A stretch of DNA of 64,000 nt from Xanthobacteraceae bacterium (GTDB lineage Bacteria; Pseudomonadota; Alphaproteobacteria; Rhizobiales; Xanthobacteraceae). Under the pieces are notes generated by a model. It was not told the DNA's origin. It saw only the letters and a list, made by a program, of their open reading frames with translations, and did no database searches. The stretch is taken from contig JALHRD010000023.1 in assembly GCA_022841625.1 (NCBI GenBank), forward strand, positions 1 through 64,000. Direction: 5' to 3'. The position numbers were made by a program, and so were the translations under genes. Numbering within the stretch: position 1 is the stretch's first letter; every line of letters starts with the position of its first letter. Positions 46,079 through 57,613 of the stretch are shown in pieces.

Positions 46079-47827
46079 ATGACGATTAATCTGAAGATTC
46101 CTGACATTCGTGAGCTTAAGCCACGGATCACCGTGTTCGGGGCGGGCGGCGCCGGCGGTAATGCGGTCAACAATATGATCGCGAGCGGCCTTCAGGGCTG
46201 CGAATTCGTGGTCGCCAACACCGATGCCCAAGCGTTAACCGCCTCAAAGGCGGAGCGTGTGATCCAGATGGGCGTGCAGGTCACTGAAGGGCTCGGCGCC
46301 GGCTCGCATCCGGAAGTTGGCCGTGCGGCCGCCGAGGAGGGGCTCGACGAGATCCGGGACCACCTCCAGGGCGCGCACATGGTTTTCGTCACCGCCGGTA
46401 TGGGTGGCGGCACGGGCACTGGCGCCGCGCCGGTGATCGCGCGGTGCGCCAAGGAGCTTGGCGTTTTGACCGTCGGTGTCGTCACCAAGCCCTTCCACTT
46501 CGAGGGGCTACGCCGGATGAAGATTGCGGAAGCGGGCATCGCGGAACTGGCGAAGGTCGTCGATACGCTGCTCGTGATTCCCAATCAGAATTTGTTCCGG
46601 GTGGCGAATGAGCGGACGACCTTTGCCGACGCTTTCGCGCTGGCGGACGAAGTGCTGCGTGCCGGCGTTTCGTGCATTACCGACCTGATGGTCAAGGAAG
46701 GGCTGATCAATCTCGATTTTGCCGATGTCCGCGCCGTCATGCGCGAGATGGGCAAAGCAATGATGGGAACCGGTGAGGCTAGCGGCGAAAAGCGGGCGCT
46801 TTCAGCTGCCGAGGCCGCGATCTCCAACCCGCTCATTGACGACGCGTCGATGAAGGGGGCAAAGGGTCTGCTGATTTCGATCACCGGTGGACGCGACCTG
46901 ACGCTCTACGAAGTCGACGAGGCGGCGACCCGCATCCGCGAGGAGGTCGACCAGGAAGCCAACATCATTGTGGGCGCGACCTTCGATGAGAGCATGGAGG
47001 GCATAATCCGCGTGTCGGTGGTGGCGACAGGCATTGACAATGTGGCGAGCGCGAAGGCGCCTCGACCGATCACGACAATGGTATCGTCCGCGATGCCGCA
47101 GTCCACGCCGGAATCGCGGCTGGCTGAACTCACGCAAAAGCTGCGCGCCGACCAGCAGCGGCTGGCGGAGCGGATCGAACGGGCCGAACGCGACGACCAG
47201 GCGCCGATGCTGCCGGCCACGGCGCTTACTCCCGATGCAATCGGCAATGCTGCCAAGGCCGCGGTGGCGGCGGCAGTTCTGCCGATGAGCACGGACGAGG
47301 TCACGATTCGGCCAATGCAACCGAAACCTTCGCTGTTTCCCGAGTCGGCCGGCGAGCCATTGGCTGCGCAGGAGCCGCCAACCTCCGAGACGTTCATTCC
47401 GCCAACACCGGAACGCCCAGCCAGTCGTGGGCAGCGAATGCCTAAGATCGAAGATCTGCCGGTGCCAGGACAGAACGAGCTGCGCGCTATGCGCGGCGAG
47501 GAATCGCCATTGGATCCACCCGAGAAGCGGCGGATGGGCTTGTTGCAAAGGCTTGCCTCGGTCGGCCTCGGTGGCGGCCGTCGGGAGGAGGAGGCTGCGG
47601 GGTCGGCGCAACCGCCGCGGCCGCGGATGGGGCCTATTCCCGAGCCGCCGGCACGCCCGTTACAGCCCCGGCCGGCATCGCGCCCGCCCGAGTCGCCCGT
47701 TTCCGAATACGCCCGCCGGCCAGCGCATCAGGGCCTCGACCCGATGGGCCGGCAGGCTTCTGTGAATAATTCTTCAGATGAGGATCAGCTCGATATCCCG
47801 GCCTTCCTTCGTCGACAGGCGAAATAG
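46079..47827 (+). CDS. ftsZ: Cell division GTPase FtsZ
   Basis: This 582 aa tubulin homologue forms the Z ring. The GTPase domain carries [15 protein letters not shown], the tubulin signature GGGTGTG (residues 109-115), and the T7 loop region [13 protein letters not shown] with the catalytic Asp. A long Pro/Arg-rich linker of about 240 residues follows, as in other Rhizobiales FtsZ1 proteins, and the chain ends with the conserved peptide DIPAFLRRQ that binds FtsA. The extra length relative to the 380-aa E. coli protein is entirely in the linker. Confidence 0.97.
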   Translation: MTINLKIPDIRELKPRITVFGAGGAGGNAVNNMIASGLQGCEFVVANTDAQALTASKAERVIQMGVQVTEGLGAGSHPEVGRAAAEEGLDEIRDHLQGAHMVFVTAGMGGGTGTGAAPVIARCAKELGVLTVGVVTKPFHFEGLRRMKIAEAGIAELAKVVDTLLVIPNQNLFRVANERTTFADAFALADEVLRAGVSCITDLMVKEGLINLDFADVRAVMREMGKAMMGTGEASGEKRALSAAEAAISNPLIDDASMKGAKGLLISITGGRDLTLYEVDEAATRIREEVDQEANIIVGATFDESMEGIIRVSVVATGIDNVASAKAPRPITTMVSSAMPQSTPESRLAELTQKLRADQQRLAERIERAERDDQAPMLPATALTPDAIGNAAKAAVAAAVLPMSTDEVTIRPMQPKPSLFPESAGEPLAAQEPPTSETFIPPTPERPASRGQRMPKIEDLPVPGQNELRAMRGEESPLDPPEKRRMGLLQRLASVGLGGGRREEEAAGSAQPPRPRMGPIPEPPARPLQPRPASRPPESPVSEYARRPAHQGLDPMGRQASVNNSSDEDQLDIPAFLRRQAK

Positions 47828-47874
47828 GCAATGCGCTCGGGGGTCGGCCGGTTAACGGATGCAGGGGGACGCCG

Positions 47875-48008
47875 ACCAGCCCCAATTCCTACCCAGGTTT
47901 GGAGCCAACTCATTGTTGGAAAAATTATATTTTTTGTTGTGAGGAGTTACTCGCCGGTCCCAAAAAATGGGCGATCGGGCAATATTCCAGTCCTAAATTG
48001 GGGCTGGT
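47875..48008. repeat. 134-base element bounded by 13-bp inverted repeats
   Basis: ACCAGCCCCAATT (47875-47887) and AATTGGGGCTGGT (47996-48008) are perfect inverse complements 108 bases apart in the 473-base ftsZ-lpxC gap. The interior is strikingly AT-rich for this genome (for example the run around 47919-47940). A MITE-like insertion or a long-range RNA stem are both possible. A small hairpin GCAGCA/TGCTGC follows at 48158-48176. The remaining bases of the gap show no gene. Confidence 0.6.
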
Positions 48009-48300
48009 TGACCCATGCGGATGGCGTTTTGCGACGCTCCGGGGGCGCCAATACGGCTGGATCAAGGTAACAGTCGGTAAGAAAGCGTGAGTTTGCGTCG
48101 CCGATCGGCCGGACTAAGCTGCGTCAACAAAAGGGGATTTCGTTGGGGGACTGGGGTGCAGCAGTGTTAGTGCTGCGATTAGGTTCGTAGTCGATCCTCG
48201 TCCCACAGATGGTTGTAAGACGGCAATAAGCTGACACGCGTATGTCGCTTTTGTTGCGATTGCCGGTCCCTCCAATGGGGGGCCGCTAGGTGGGACGGAC

Positions 48301-49248
48301 ATGAAGATTGGCAAGCAGACGACGCTTCGCAATCAGGCCGTTTTAACCGGCATCGGCGTTCATTCCGGCTTGCCGGTTACGTTAGCGCTGCACCCTTCCG
48401 AAGCTGACTCCGGCATTCGTTTTCTTCGCACTGGCCTTGGTACCCGTGACCGTGAGGTTCACGCGGACATCCGTTCGGTCACGGCAACCGAATTTGCCAC
48501 GGTCTTGGGAGATGCGTCAGGCCCGTTGGTGTCGACCGCAGAGCACGTCCTCGCCGCATTGCGAGGGCTTGGCGTGGATAACGCCTTGGTTGAGCTCGAT
48601 GGTCCTGAAGTGCCGATCATGGATGGCAGTGCTGCTGCCTTCGTGCATGCGATTGATCGCGCTGGGCTTGAGATGCTTGGCGAGCAGCGCCGTTACATCC
48701 GGGTGCTCAAGCCGATTTCCGTGACCATCGGCCAATCGGTCGCAGAATTCCGGCCATATCCGCGGGGCTTCCGGATTGAGGCGACAATCGACTTCGATCA
48801 TCGGTTAATCGGTCGCCAGTCAGCCGTCTATGACGGCCGGCCGGATTCTTTCCGGCGGGATTTTGCCCGCGCGCGCACCTTCGGCTTTATGCGTGACGTG
48901 GCCAAGATGTGGAATGCGGGTTATGCCCTCGGCGCGTCGCTTGAGAATACCTTGGTGGTCAGCGACAACCGTATTCTCAATGCTGAAGGAACGCGATTTC
49001 CGGACGAGTTCGTTCGGCACAAGGTGATGGACGCGATCGGAGACTTGGCCTTGGCGGGTGCGCCAATTTTAGGCCTTTATCGCTCGATTCGCGGAGGTCA
49101 CCGGATCAACCACGCTGCCGTTTCAGCCCTGATGGCTGATGCCAGTGCATGGACGCTGGTTGAAGCTGAGCCGATGCGCCCGGTACGTGGGCACGGCGAT
49201 TTGGCTGCCGGGTTGGCCATGCCGGCATATGCGCCGGACGTGTCTTAA
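48301..49248 (+). CDS. lpxC: UDP-3-O-acyl-N-acetylglucosamine deacetylase LpxC
   Basis: This 315 aa zinc hydrolase catalyses the committed step of lipid A synthesis. Zinc ligands are H82 (TAEHVLAAL), H240 and D244 (RHKVMDAIGD), and the general acid H267 lies in IRGGHRINH. The PEVPIMDGSA and ARTFGFMRD blocks are standard. It follows ftsZ, the usual alphaproteobacterial place, but after a long gap with its own regulatory content. GGTGGGACGG precedes the ATG. Confidence 0.95.
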   Translation: MKIGKQTTLRNQAVLTGIGVHSGLPVTLALHPSEADSGIRFLRTGLGTRDREVHADIRSVTATEFATVLGDASGPLVSTAEHVLAALRGLGVDNALVELDGPEVPIMDGSAAAFVHAIDRAGLEMLGEQRRYIRVLKPISVTIGQSVAEFRPYPRGFRIEATIDFDHRLIGRQSAVYDGRPDSFRRDFARARTFGFMRDVAKMWNAGYALGASLENTLVVSDNRILNAEGTRFPDEFVRHKVMDAIGDLALAGAPILGLYRSIRGGHRINHAAVSALMADASAWTLVEAEPMRPVRGHGDLAAGLAMPAYAPDVS

Positions 49249-49438
49249 AGCGCCCAATTTAACCCAATTTATCCAGTAATCTAAAGGGACGACGGCCTTG
49301 TCCGCCACATTGCGGGCCGATTGTGTGCCTATTCGATTGGTGGCGTCGGGGGTTATCGGGTATTCTTACGGTGCCCGCGGGCCGGTCGGCCAGGGGATTA
49401 ATTTCAGCGGCTTCAGTTCCAACGGCTTCAAGGTGCGT

Positions 49439-50314
49439 ATGCTGTTTTCGCCGAGCAAGACTAATCGACGCGCCAACTGGATCGCGCGCGTGGCCGCACT
49501 GCTTTTGCTCGCTCCGGTCCTGGGCGGCTGTGAATCGCTGACAAGCCTGTGGGGCGCGCGTGAGGAGCAATTCGATGAGCCGGCGGACAAGCTTTATAAT
49601 GAGGGTCTCTTTCTCCTAAACAACAAGCGCGATCTGCGCACCGCGGCGAAGCGCTTTGAAGAGGTCGACCGGCAGCATCCGTATTCCGACTGGGCGCGCC
49701 GTTCGCTGATCATGTCGGCTTACACCTATTACCAGGCCGGCATGTACGAGGAGTCGATCACTGTCGCGCGCCGCTACATTCAATTGCATCCCGCCAGCCC
49801 GGATGCCGCCTATGCGCAGTATTTGATTGGCTCCTGCTACTTCGACCAAATCCGCGACGTCACCCGCGAACAGGATCGCACCGAGCGTGCGATGTCTGCT
49901 TTCGATGAGGTGATCCGCAAATATCCCAGCTCCGAATACGCGGTCTCGGCCAAACGCAAGATCGCCGTGGCGCGCGATCAACTCGCTGCGCGCGACATGA
50001 TGATCGGCCGCTATTATATGGAGCGCCGCGACTATTCGGGCGCGATCAATCGCTTCAAGATCGTGGTGACGCGCTACCAGACCACCCGTCATGTCGAAGA
50101 GGCTCTGCTGCGGTTAACGGAAGCGTATCTGTCATTGGGCATTGTCGGCGAGGCGCAGACTTCCGCTGCTGTGCTCGGGCACAATTTCCCCGACAGCCGT
50201 TGGTACAAGGACGCCTATGCCTTGGTTCAGCAGCGCGGCCTGCAGCCGTCCGAGAACCGGAATTCCTGGATCAGCCAAGCGTTCCGCCGGTTGGGTGTTG
50301 GCGGCACCGGTTAG
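49439..50314 (+). CDS. bamD: Outer membrane assembly lipoprotein BamD
   Basis: This 291 aa lipoprotein is part of the BAM complex that folds outer membrane proteins. The start at MLFSPSKTN is chosen because AAGGTG lies eight bases upstream and it gives a proper signal peptide with lipobox LGGC (Cys31); an earlier in-frame TTG lacks this logic. TPR repeats follow (ADKLYNEGLFLLNNKRDLRTAAKRFEEVDRQHPYSDWARRS and others). The name ComL is older. Position after lpxC and before recN is typical. Confidence 0.92.
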   Translation: MLFSPSKTNRRANWIARVAALLLLAPVLGGCESLTSLWGAREEQFDEPADKLYNEGLFLLNNKRDLRTAAKRFEEVDRQHPYSDWARRSLIMSAYTYYQAGMYEESITVARRYIQLHPASPDAAYAQYLIGSCYFDQIRDVTREQDRTERAMSAFDEVIRKYPSSEYAVSAKRKIAVARDQLAARDMMIGRYYMERRDYSGAINRFKIVVTRYQTTRHVEEALLRLTEAYLSLGIVGEAQTSAAVLGHNFPDSRWYKDAYALVQQRGLQPSENRNSWISQAFRRLGVGGTG

Positions 50315-50485
50315 GCGCTGCGCCGGGTCGTCGGTTTCTACGAAACAACGGCTATTCCACGGTCGGGGCAGGCCGAACATTCGGCGTGGAACGGCTTGCG
50401 AATGCTGGTGCGCTCTTCAATGATGACAACGAATCTGCCAGCAATCGACGTCCGGCCCTGGTCGGGCTCGTAAACAGACGCGGCC

Positions 50486-52156
50486 ATGCTCACCCGGCTC
50501 TCAATCCGCGATATCGTCCTGATCGACCGGCTCGACATCGATTTTGCCGAGGGGCTTGCCGTGCTCACCGGCGAGACCGGCGCCGGCAAGTCGATCCTGC
50601 TTGACGCTTTTGCGCTGGCGCTCGGCGCGCGCGGCGATGCCACCCTGGTGCGTCAAGGCACCGAGCAGGGGCAGGTGACGGCCGCGTTCGAGCTGCCGCG
50701 CAATCATCCGGTGCGCTTGCTCGCCGCGGAAAGCGGCATCCAGGCCGACGATGCGCTGATCCTGCGGCGCGCGCAGTTTGCCGATGGCCGAACCCGGGCC
50801 TTTGTCAACGACCAGCCAGTGAGTGTGCAGACCTTGCGCTTGCTCGGCGCGGCGCTGGTCGAGATCCACGGCCAGCATGACGACCGCGCACTGGTCGATG
50901 CCGCGACCCATCGCACTTTGCTCGACGCCTTTGGCGATCTCGACGCCGATGCGCAAGCCGTGGCGCGGCTTTGGAGCGAGCGCCGCACCTGCGAGGATAC
51001 GCTCGCTGAACATCGCGCCGGCGTCGAGCGGGCGCAGCGTGAGGCCGATTGGCTTCGCCACGCCGTCGAAGAATTGCGGAAGCTTAGCCCTGAGCCGTCT
51101 GAGGAGACGGGGTTGGCCGAGCGCCGCACCGCGATGATGCAGGTGGAGAAGGTCGCAGGCGACCTGCGTGATGCTCGCGATGCGGTTGCCGGTGCGCAGT
51201 CGCCGGTGCCGGCGCTTGCGGCCGCCGTGCGGCGGCTCGAGCGCCGGACGGTGCAGGCGCCCGGACTGATTGAACCGGCAGTCAAAGCGTTCGATGCCGC
51301 ATTGACCGCGCTCGATGAGGCGCGTGGGCATCTCGAAGCCGCTCTCGCCACCGCGGACCACGATCCGCATGAGCTGGAGCGCATCGAGGAGCGGCTGTTC
51401 GCGCTACGCGCGGCCGCGCGCAAATACAGCGTTCCGGTCGACGGCCTCAATGCGCTGGCGGCGCGTCACGCAGCCGAACTGGCGCTGATCGATGCTGGCG
51501 CGGAACGGTTGGTCGTGCTCGAAAAAGCGGCGGCTGAGTCGGCCGAGCGCTACCGTGTGGCGGCGGCGGCGTTGTCCGGCAAGCGCCGTAAGGCAGCCGA
51601 AAAGCTCGATAAGGCGGTCAATGCCGAGCTCAAGCCACTCAAGCTTGATCGCGCGACCTTCACCACCGATCTCGCCACCGACGAGGCCGCCGCTGGCCCG
51701 CACGGAATCGATCGGGTCGAATTCTGGGTGCAGACCAATCCTGGCACGCGGCCGGGTCCGATGATGAAGGTGGCCTCGGGCGGCGAACTTGCCCGCTTTC
51801 TGCTTGCACTCAAGGTCGTGTTGGCCGACCGCGGCTCGGCGCCATCCTTGGTCTTCGATGAAATCGACACCGGCGTCGGCGGCGCCGTCGCCGACGCCAT
51901 CGGCGCGCGGTTGGCCCGCCTGGCGCAGCGCGCACAAGTTATCGCTGTCACCCATGCACCGCAGGTCGCGGCGCGGGCCGGGCGGCACTATCTGATCAGC
52001 AAGGATACGCTCGACCGCGGCAAGCGGGTTGCGACCCGAGTTGCCGAGCTTGCCGCGGAACGCCGCCGCGAGGAGATCGCGCGAATGCTCTCGGGCGCCG
52101 AGATCACCACCGAGGCCCGCGCCGCCGCCGCGCGGCTGATCAAGGCGGCGGGGTAA
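50486..52156 (+). CDS. recN: DNA repair protein RecN
   Basis: This 556 aa SMC-like ATPase acts in double-strand-break repair. Walker A is GETGAGKSILLDAFALALG near the N-terminus. Two coiled-coil arms fill the middle (about residues 155-400), and the C-terminal half has the signature region MKVASGGELARFLLALKVVL and Walker B LVFDEIDTGVGG followed by VIAVTHAPQVAARA. The EIHGQHDDRAL motif is the RecN Q-loop region. A 171-base gap separates it from bamD. No LexA box was recognised in that gap. Confidence 0.94.
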   Translation: MLTRLSIRDIVLIDRLDIDFAEGLAVLTGETGAGKSILLDAFALALGARGDATLVRQGTEQGQVTAAFELPRNHPVRLLAAESGIQADDALILRRAQFADGRTRAFVNDQPVSVQTLRLLGAALVEIHGQHDDRALVDAATHRTLLDAFGDLDADAQAVARLWSERRTCEDTLAEHRAGVERAQREADWLRHAVEELRKLSPEPSEETGLAERRTAMMQVEKVAGDLRDARDAVAGAQSPVPALAAAVRRLERRTVQAPGLIEPAVKAFDAALTALDEARGHLEAALATADHDPHELERIEERLFALRAAARKYSVPVDGLNALAARHAAELALIDAGAERLVVLEKAAAESAERYRVAAAALSGKRRKAAEKLDKAVNAELKPLKLDRATFTTDLATDEAAAGPHGIDRVEFWVQTNPGTRPGPMMKVASGGELARFLLALKVVLADRGSAPSLVFDEIDTGVGGAVADAIGARLARLAQRAQVIAVTHAPQVAARAGRHYLISKDTLDRGKRVATRVAELAAERRREEIARMLSGAEITTEARAAAARLIKAAG

Positions 52157-52211
52157 CTCTCGCGGCTACGCCATCGTTGCAGCGGGTTCCTGCATTTCTG
52201 ACGCAGTAACT

Positions 52212-53462
52212 CTAGGCCCGCCGCACCATTGCTGGAACCAGATGCTTGATTGTTGGCGCGCCCATCTGCTGCATCATGCCGGACAGTTCGATCCGCAGGA
52301 GTTCGAGCACGCGCTCGACGCCCGGCTGCCCGAACGCACCGAGGCCCCAGATGTACGGCCGGCCGACGCACACCGCGGTCGCGCCCATGCACAGCGCCTT
52401 GACGATGTCGGAGCCGCGCCGGAAGCCGGAGTCGACAAAGATCGGTATGCGGCCCTTCACTGCTTCGACGATCTCCGGCAGCGCGTCGATGGTCGAGCGG
52501 CCGGAGTCCTCGCTGCGTGCACCGTGATTGGAGACGATGATGCCATCGATTCCGTTGTCGGCGGCGATCACGGCGTCCTCCCAGGCCAGGATGCCCTTGA
52601 TCACGATCTTCATCTTGGTGGTGTCGCGCAGCCGCTTGAAAAAATCCCAGGTCATGCCGGACGACTGCGTGTTGGTGAGCTTCGAGACATCGACCCCTTC
52701 ATACATGGAGCGGCGCCTGAGATTGGCGGCGAGACTCGATCGGTCATGACACTCATTGCAATTGCGGGTGTCGGTGCGTTCGAGCCGGAACAAGGTCTCC
52801 TGGTTGCGGCCGCCGTTGCGGTCCACCGTCACGGCCACCACCGGGCAGCCGGCGCGTTCGGCGCGGGTCACGAAGGTCTTCGCAACATCCCAGCTGTTGG
52901 TAGCATAGAGCTGGTACCAGATCGGTGCGCCGCGCGCCTTGGTCACGTCCTCGGGGCCACTGGTGGTGGCGGTTGAGAGAATCTGAAGGTGGTTGCCGGC
53001 CTTGGCGCCGCGGGCGGTGTCGAGTTCCCCCTCGGGATGGAACATCCGATGACCGCCGACCGGGGCGAGCATGATAGGGTTCGGATAGCGCTCACCGAGA
53101 ATATCGACGCTCATGTCGACTTTGCGCACATCGACCAGGCGGCGCGGCCGAAGCACGAATTTCTGGAAGCCTTCGCGGTTGGCGCGCAGCGTCATCTCGT
53201 CGTCGATGCCGGACGCCATGTAGCCGAAATGCGCCGGCGGCTGGTTGCGGAACATCACCGGCTCGAAGTCGAAGACGTTGATCGCTTCCTTCGGGCTCTC
53301 GATCAGCCGGTCGAGGCCGCGGTGGCCCCACAGCATGGGGTCCGGCAGCAGCGACGGCGTCTCCGCCGCCATGGCGGCAAGGTCGGAACCCGCGAGCAAT
53401 GGGCTGGCGGCGAGAAATTGCAGAAACTTGCGGCGGCTGGTGGCTTGATCGTCAAGCGGCAT
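52212..53462 (-). CDS. Tat-exported FMN alpha-hydroxy-acid dehydrogenase with CxxCH motif
   Basis: This is a 416 aa LldD/glycolate-oxidase family protein. A Tat signal (SRRKFLQFLAASPLLAG, about residues 9-25) precedes the FMN barrel: GHRMFHPEGELDTARGAKAG, YQLYATNSW, K289 in VIKG, and the catalytic SNHGAR (H313) followed by GFRRGSDIVKALCMGATAVCVGRPY. In the variable loop-4 region lies C235-N-E-C238-H239, a perfect c-type haem attachment motif. Export by Tat would place it in the periplasm, where haem could pass electrons from FMN to the respiratory chain. Haem binding is inferred only. It is on the minus strand between recN and ligA. Confidence 0.85.
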   Translation of the reverse strand: MPLDDQATSRRKFLQFLAASPLLAGSDLAAMAAETPSLLPDPMLWGHRGLDRLIESPKEAINVFDFEPVMFRNQPPAHFGYMASGIDDEMTLRANREGFQKFVLRPRRLVDVRKVDMSVDILGERYPNPIMLAPVGGHRMFHPEGELDTARGAKAGNHLQILSTATTSGPEDVTKARGAPIWYQLYATNSWDVAKTFVTRAERAGCPVVAVTVDRNGGRNQETLFRLERTDTRNCNECHDRSSLAANLRRRSMYEGVDVSKLTNTQSSGMTWDFFKRLRDTTKMKIVIKGILAWEDAVIAADNGIDGIIVSNHGARSEDSGRSTIDALPEIVEAVKGRIPIFVDSGFRRGSDIVKALCMGATAVCVGRPYIWGLGAFGQPGVERVLELLRIELSGMMQQMGAPTIKHLVPAMVRRA

Positions 53463-53478
53463 GGTGAGACCTCCCTAG

Positions 53479-55743
<2,265 letters not shown>

Positions 55744-55750
55744 CGTGGGC

Positions 55751-57601
55751 TTATTTCCCGGACGAACGGCGGCGGCCGAGCGGTCGTGTCGCGGCATTCA
55801 GCCAATTTTTGGTCGGTCGATCGACCAGGGGCGCGAGCGTCTTGCGCACCCACGCGTGGTATGCGTCGAGCCACGCAATTTCGGCGGCGGCGAGCAAGCT
55901 GCGCTGGATAAGCCTGCGATCGATCGGCGCCAGTGTCAGCGTCTCGAACGCATGGAGCGGCTTTTCGGCGCCCGGAACTTTCGGCGCTTCGACGACCAGC
56001 ACGAGATTTTCGATGCGGATGCCGAACGCGCCGGCTTTGTAATAGCCGGGTTCGTTTGAAAGAATCATGCCGCGTTTGAGCGGCGCGCTGCCGAGCTTGG
56101 AGATGCGCGCCGGTCCTTCATGGACCGACAGATAGCTGCCGACGCCGTGGCCGGTGCCGTGGTCGAAGTCGATGCCGGCCTGCCAGAGCGATTGGCGCGC
56201 CAGCGAATCAAGCTGCGCGCCGGACGTGCCGTCCGGGAACACCGCGGTCGCAATCGCGATGTGGCCTTTGAGCACGCGGGTGAAGCGATCGCGCATCTCC
56301 GCGGTCGGCTTGCCGACGATGACCGTGCGGGTGATGTCGGTGGTGCCATCCTGGTATTGGCCGCCGGAGTCGATCAGGAACAGATCGCCCCGCGTGATGG
56401 CACGGTTGGTCTTGCGGGTGACGCGGTAATGCACAATTGCGCCATCAGGTCCAGCGCCGGCGATGGTCGGGAACGAGACATCGCGCAGGAGATTGGTTTC
56501 GCGGCGGAAGGACTCCAATGCCTCAACCACGCTGATCTCGGTCAGCTTACCGCGTGGCGCTTCGCGGTCGAACCAGGCCAGGAATCGAACCATGGCCGCG
56601 CCGTCGCGCCGGTGGGCGGCGCGTGCGCCTTCGATCTCGACTGAATTTTTGATCGCCTTGAGCAGCGCGATCGGGTCCGGTCCTTTGGCGATCTTGCCGC
56701 CGGAGCCGGTCACGATCCGCGCCAGCGCATCGGCCGCCGTGGCCTGATCGAGGCGGATGGTCTTACCGGCAGCGCCGAGCGCGGACAATGCGGTGCTGAA
56801 ATCGTCGGGCGCGGACAGGTCGGCGAGAGCTTCGAGCCGGTGTCGCACATCGTTCGAAAGCTTCCGCGCATCGATGAATAGCGACGGGCGTCGGTCGCGT
56901 GGGATGATGGCGAAGGCCAGCGGCAGCGGCGTGTGCGACACATCGGCGCCGCGAATGTTGAAGGTCCAGGCAACCGCATGCGGGTCTGACACCACCAAGG
57001 CGTCGGCATTGAGCTTCGCGATTTCCGGGCGGATGGTCGAAAGCTTGGTTTCGGCGGCTTCGCCGGAAAAGCGGATGTTGTGCAGCGTGACCGCGCCGAG
57101 CGACGCGGCGGGGCGGTCTTGCCATAACGCGTCGATCGGGTTGGGTTCGATCGGGACTGAAGTCGCGCCGGCATTGGCGCAAGCGCGTGTGAGCTTTTCG
57201 GCGCCTTCGACCGTGTGCAGCCAGGGATCGAAGCCGAGCGTGTCGCCCTTTTTGAGGGTGCGCTCGAGCCATTGATTGGGCGGAGTTTCTGCCAGATGCA
57301 CGATCTCAAACAGCGCGGTATCGGCCTGCTCGTGCGCTTGTAATGTATAGCGGCCATCGACAAACAACGCCGCCTTGTTGATCAGCACGATCGCGGTGCC
57401 GGCCGAACCGGTGAAGCCGGTGAGCCAGGCGAGGCGTTCCTCCGACGGCGGCAGATATTCGCTCTGGTGACGGTCGGCGTGCGGCACCACAAAACCCGTG
57501 AGTCCGCGCCGTGCCAAAGCGGTGCGTAACCCAGCCACGCGCGGCGCGCAGGCGGCTGAACCGGTCGGATCGTCAAAAGTCTGGAATTTGGCTTCGAACA
57601 T
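55751..57601 (-). CDS. pepP: Aminopeptidase P family protein
   Basis: This 616 aa metallopeptidase removes N-terminal residues before proline. It is the long three-domain form: two creatinase-like N-terminal domains (from LRTALARRGLTGFVVPHADRHQSEY) and the catalytic pita-bread domain. Metal ligands lie in LIDSGGQYQDGTTDITRT (two Asp), HGTGHGVGSYLSVHEGP (His), NEPGYY (Glu) and RIENLV (Glu). The prmA gene ends 12 bases upstream on the same strand, suggesting cotranscription. Confidence 0.92.
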   Translation of the reverse strand: MFEAKFQTFDDPTGSAACAPRVAGLRTALARRGLTGFVVPHADRHQSEYLPPSEERLAWLTGFTGSAGTAIVLINKAALFVDGRYTLQAHEQADTALFEIVHLAETPPNQWLERTLKKGDTLGFDPWLHTVEGAEKLTRACANAGATSVPIEPNPIDALWQDRPAASLGAVTLHNIRFSGEAAETKLSTIRPEIAKLNADALVVSDPHAVAWTFNIRGADVSHTPLPLAFAIIPRDRRPSLFIDARKLSNDVRHRLEALADLSAPDDFSTALSALGAAGKTIRLDQATAADALARIVTGSGGKIAKGPDPIALLKAIKNSVEIEGARAAHRRDGAAMVRFLAWFDREAPRGKLTEISVVEALESFRRETNLLRDVSFPTIAGAGPDGAIVHYRVTRKTNRAITRGDLFLIDSGGQYQDGTTDITRTVIVGKPTAEMRDRFTRVLKGHIAIATAVFPDGTSGAQLDSLARQSLWQAGIDFDHGTGHGVGSYLSVHEGPARISKLGSAPLKRGMILSNEPGYYKAGAFGIRIENLVLVVEAPKVPGAEKPLHAFETLTLAPIDRRLIQRSLLAAAEIAWLDAYHAWVRKTLAPLVDRPTKNWLNAATRPLGRRRSSGK

Positions 57602-57613
57602 AGGCTCAATCTA

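Noticed and set aside
47899-48090. Short open frame of 63 codons in the ftsZ-lpxC gap
   Set aside because: It crosses the inverted-repeat element, lacks a ribosome site and has no recognisable protein features.
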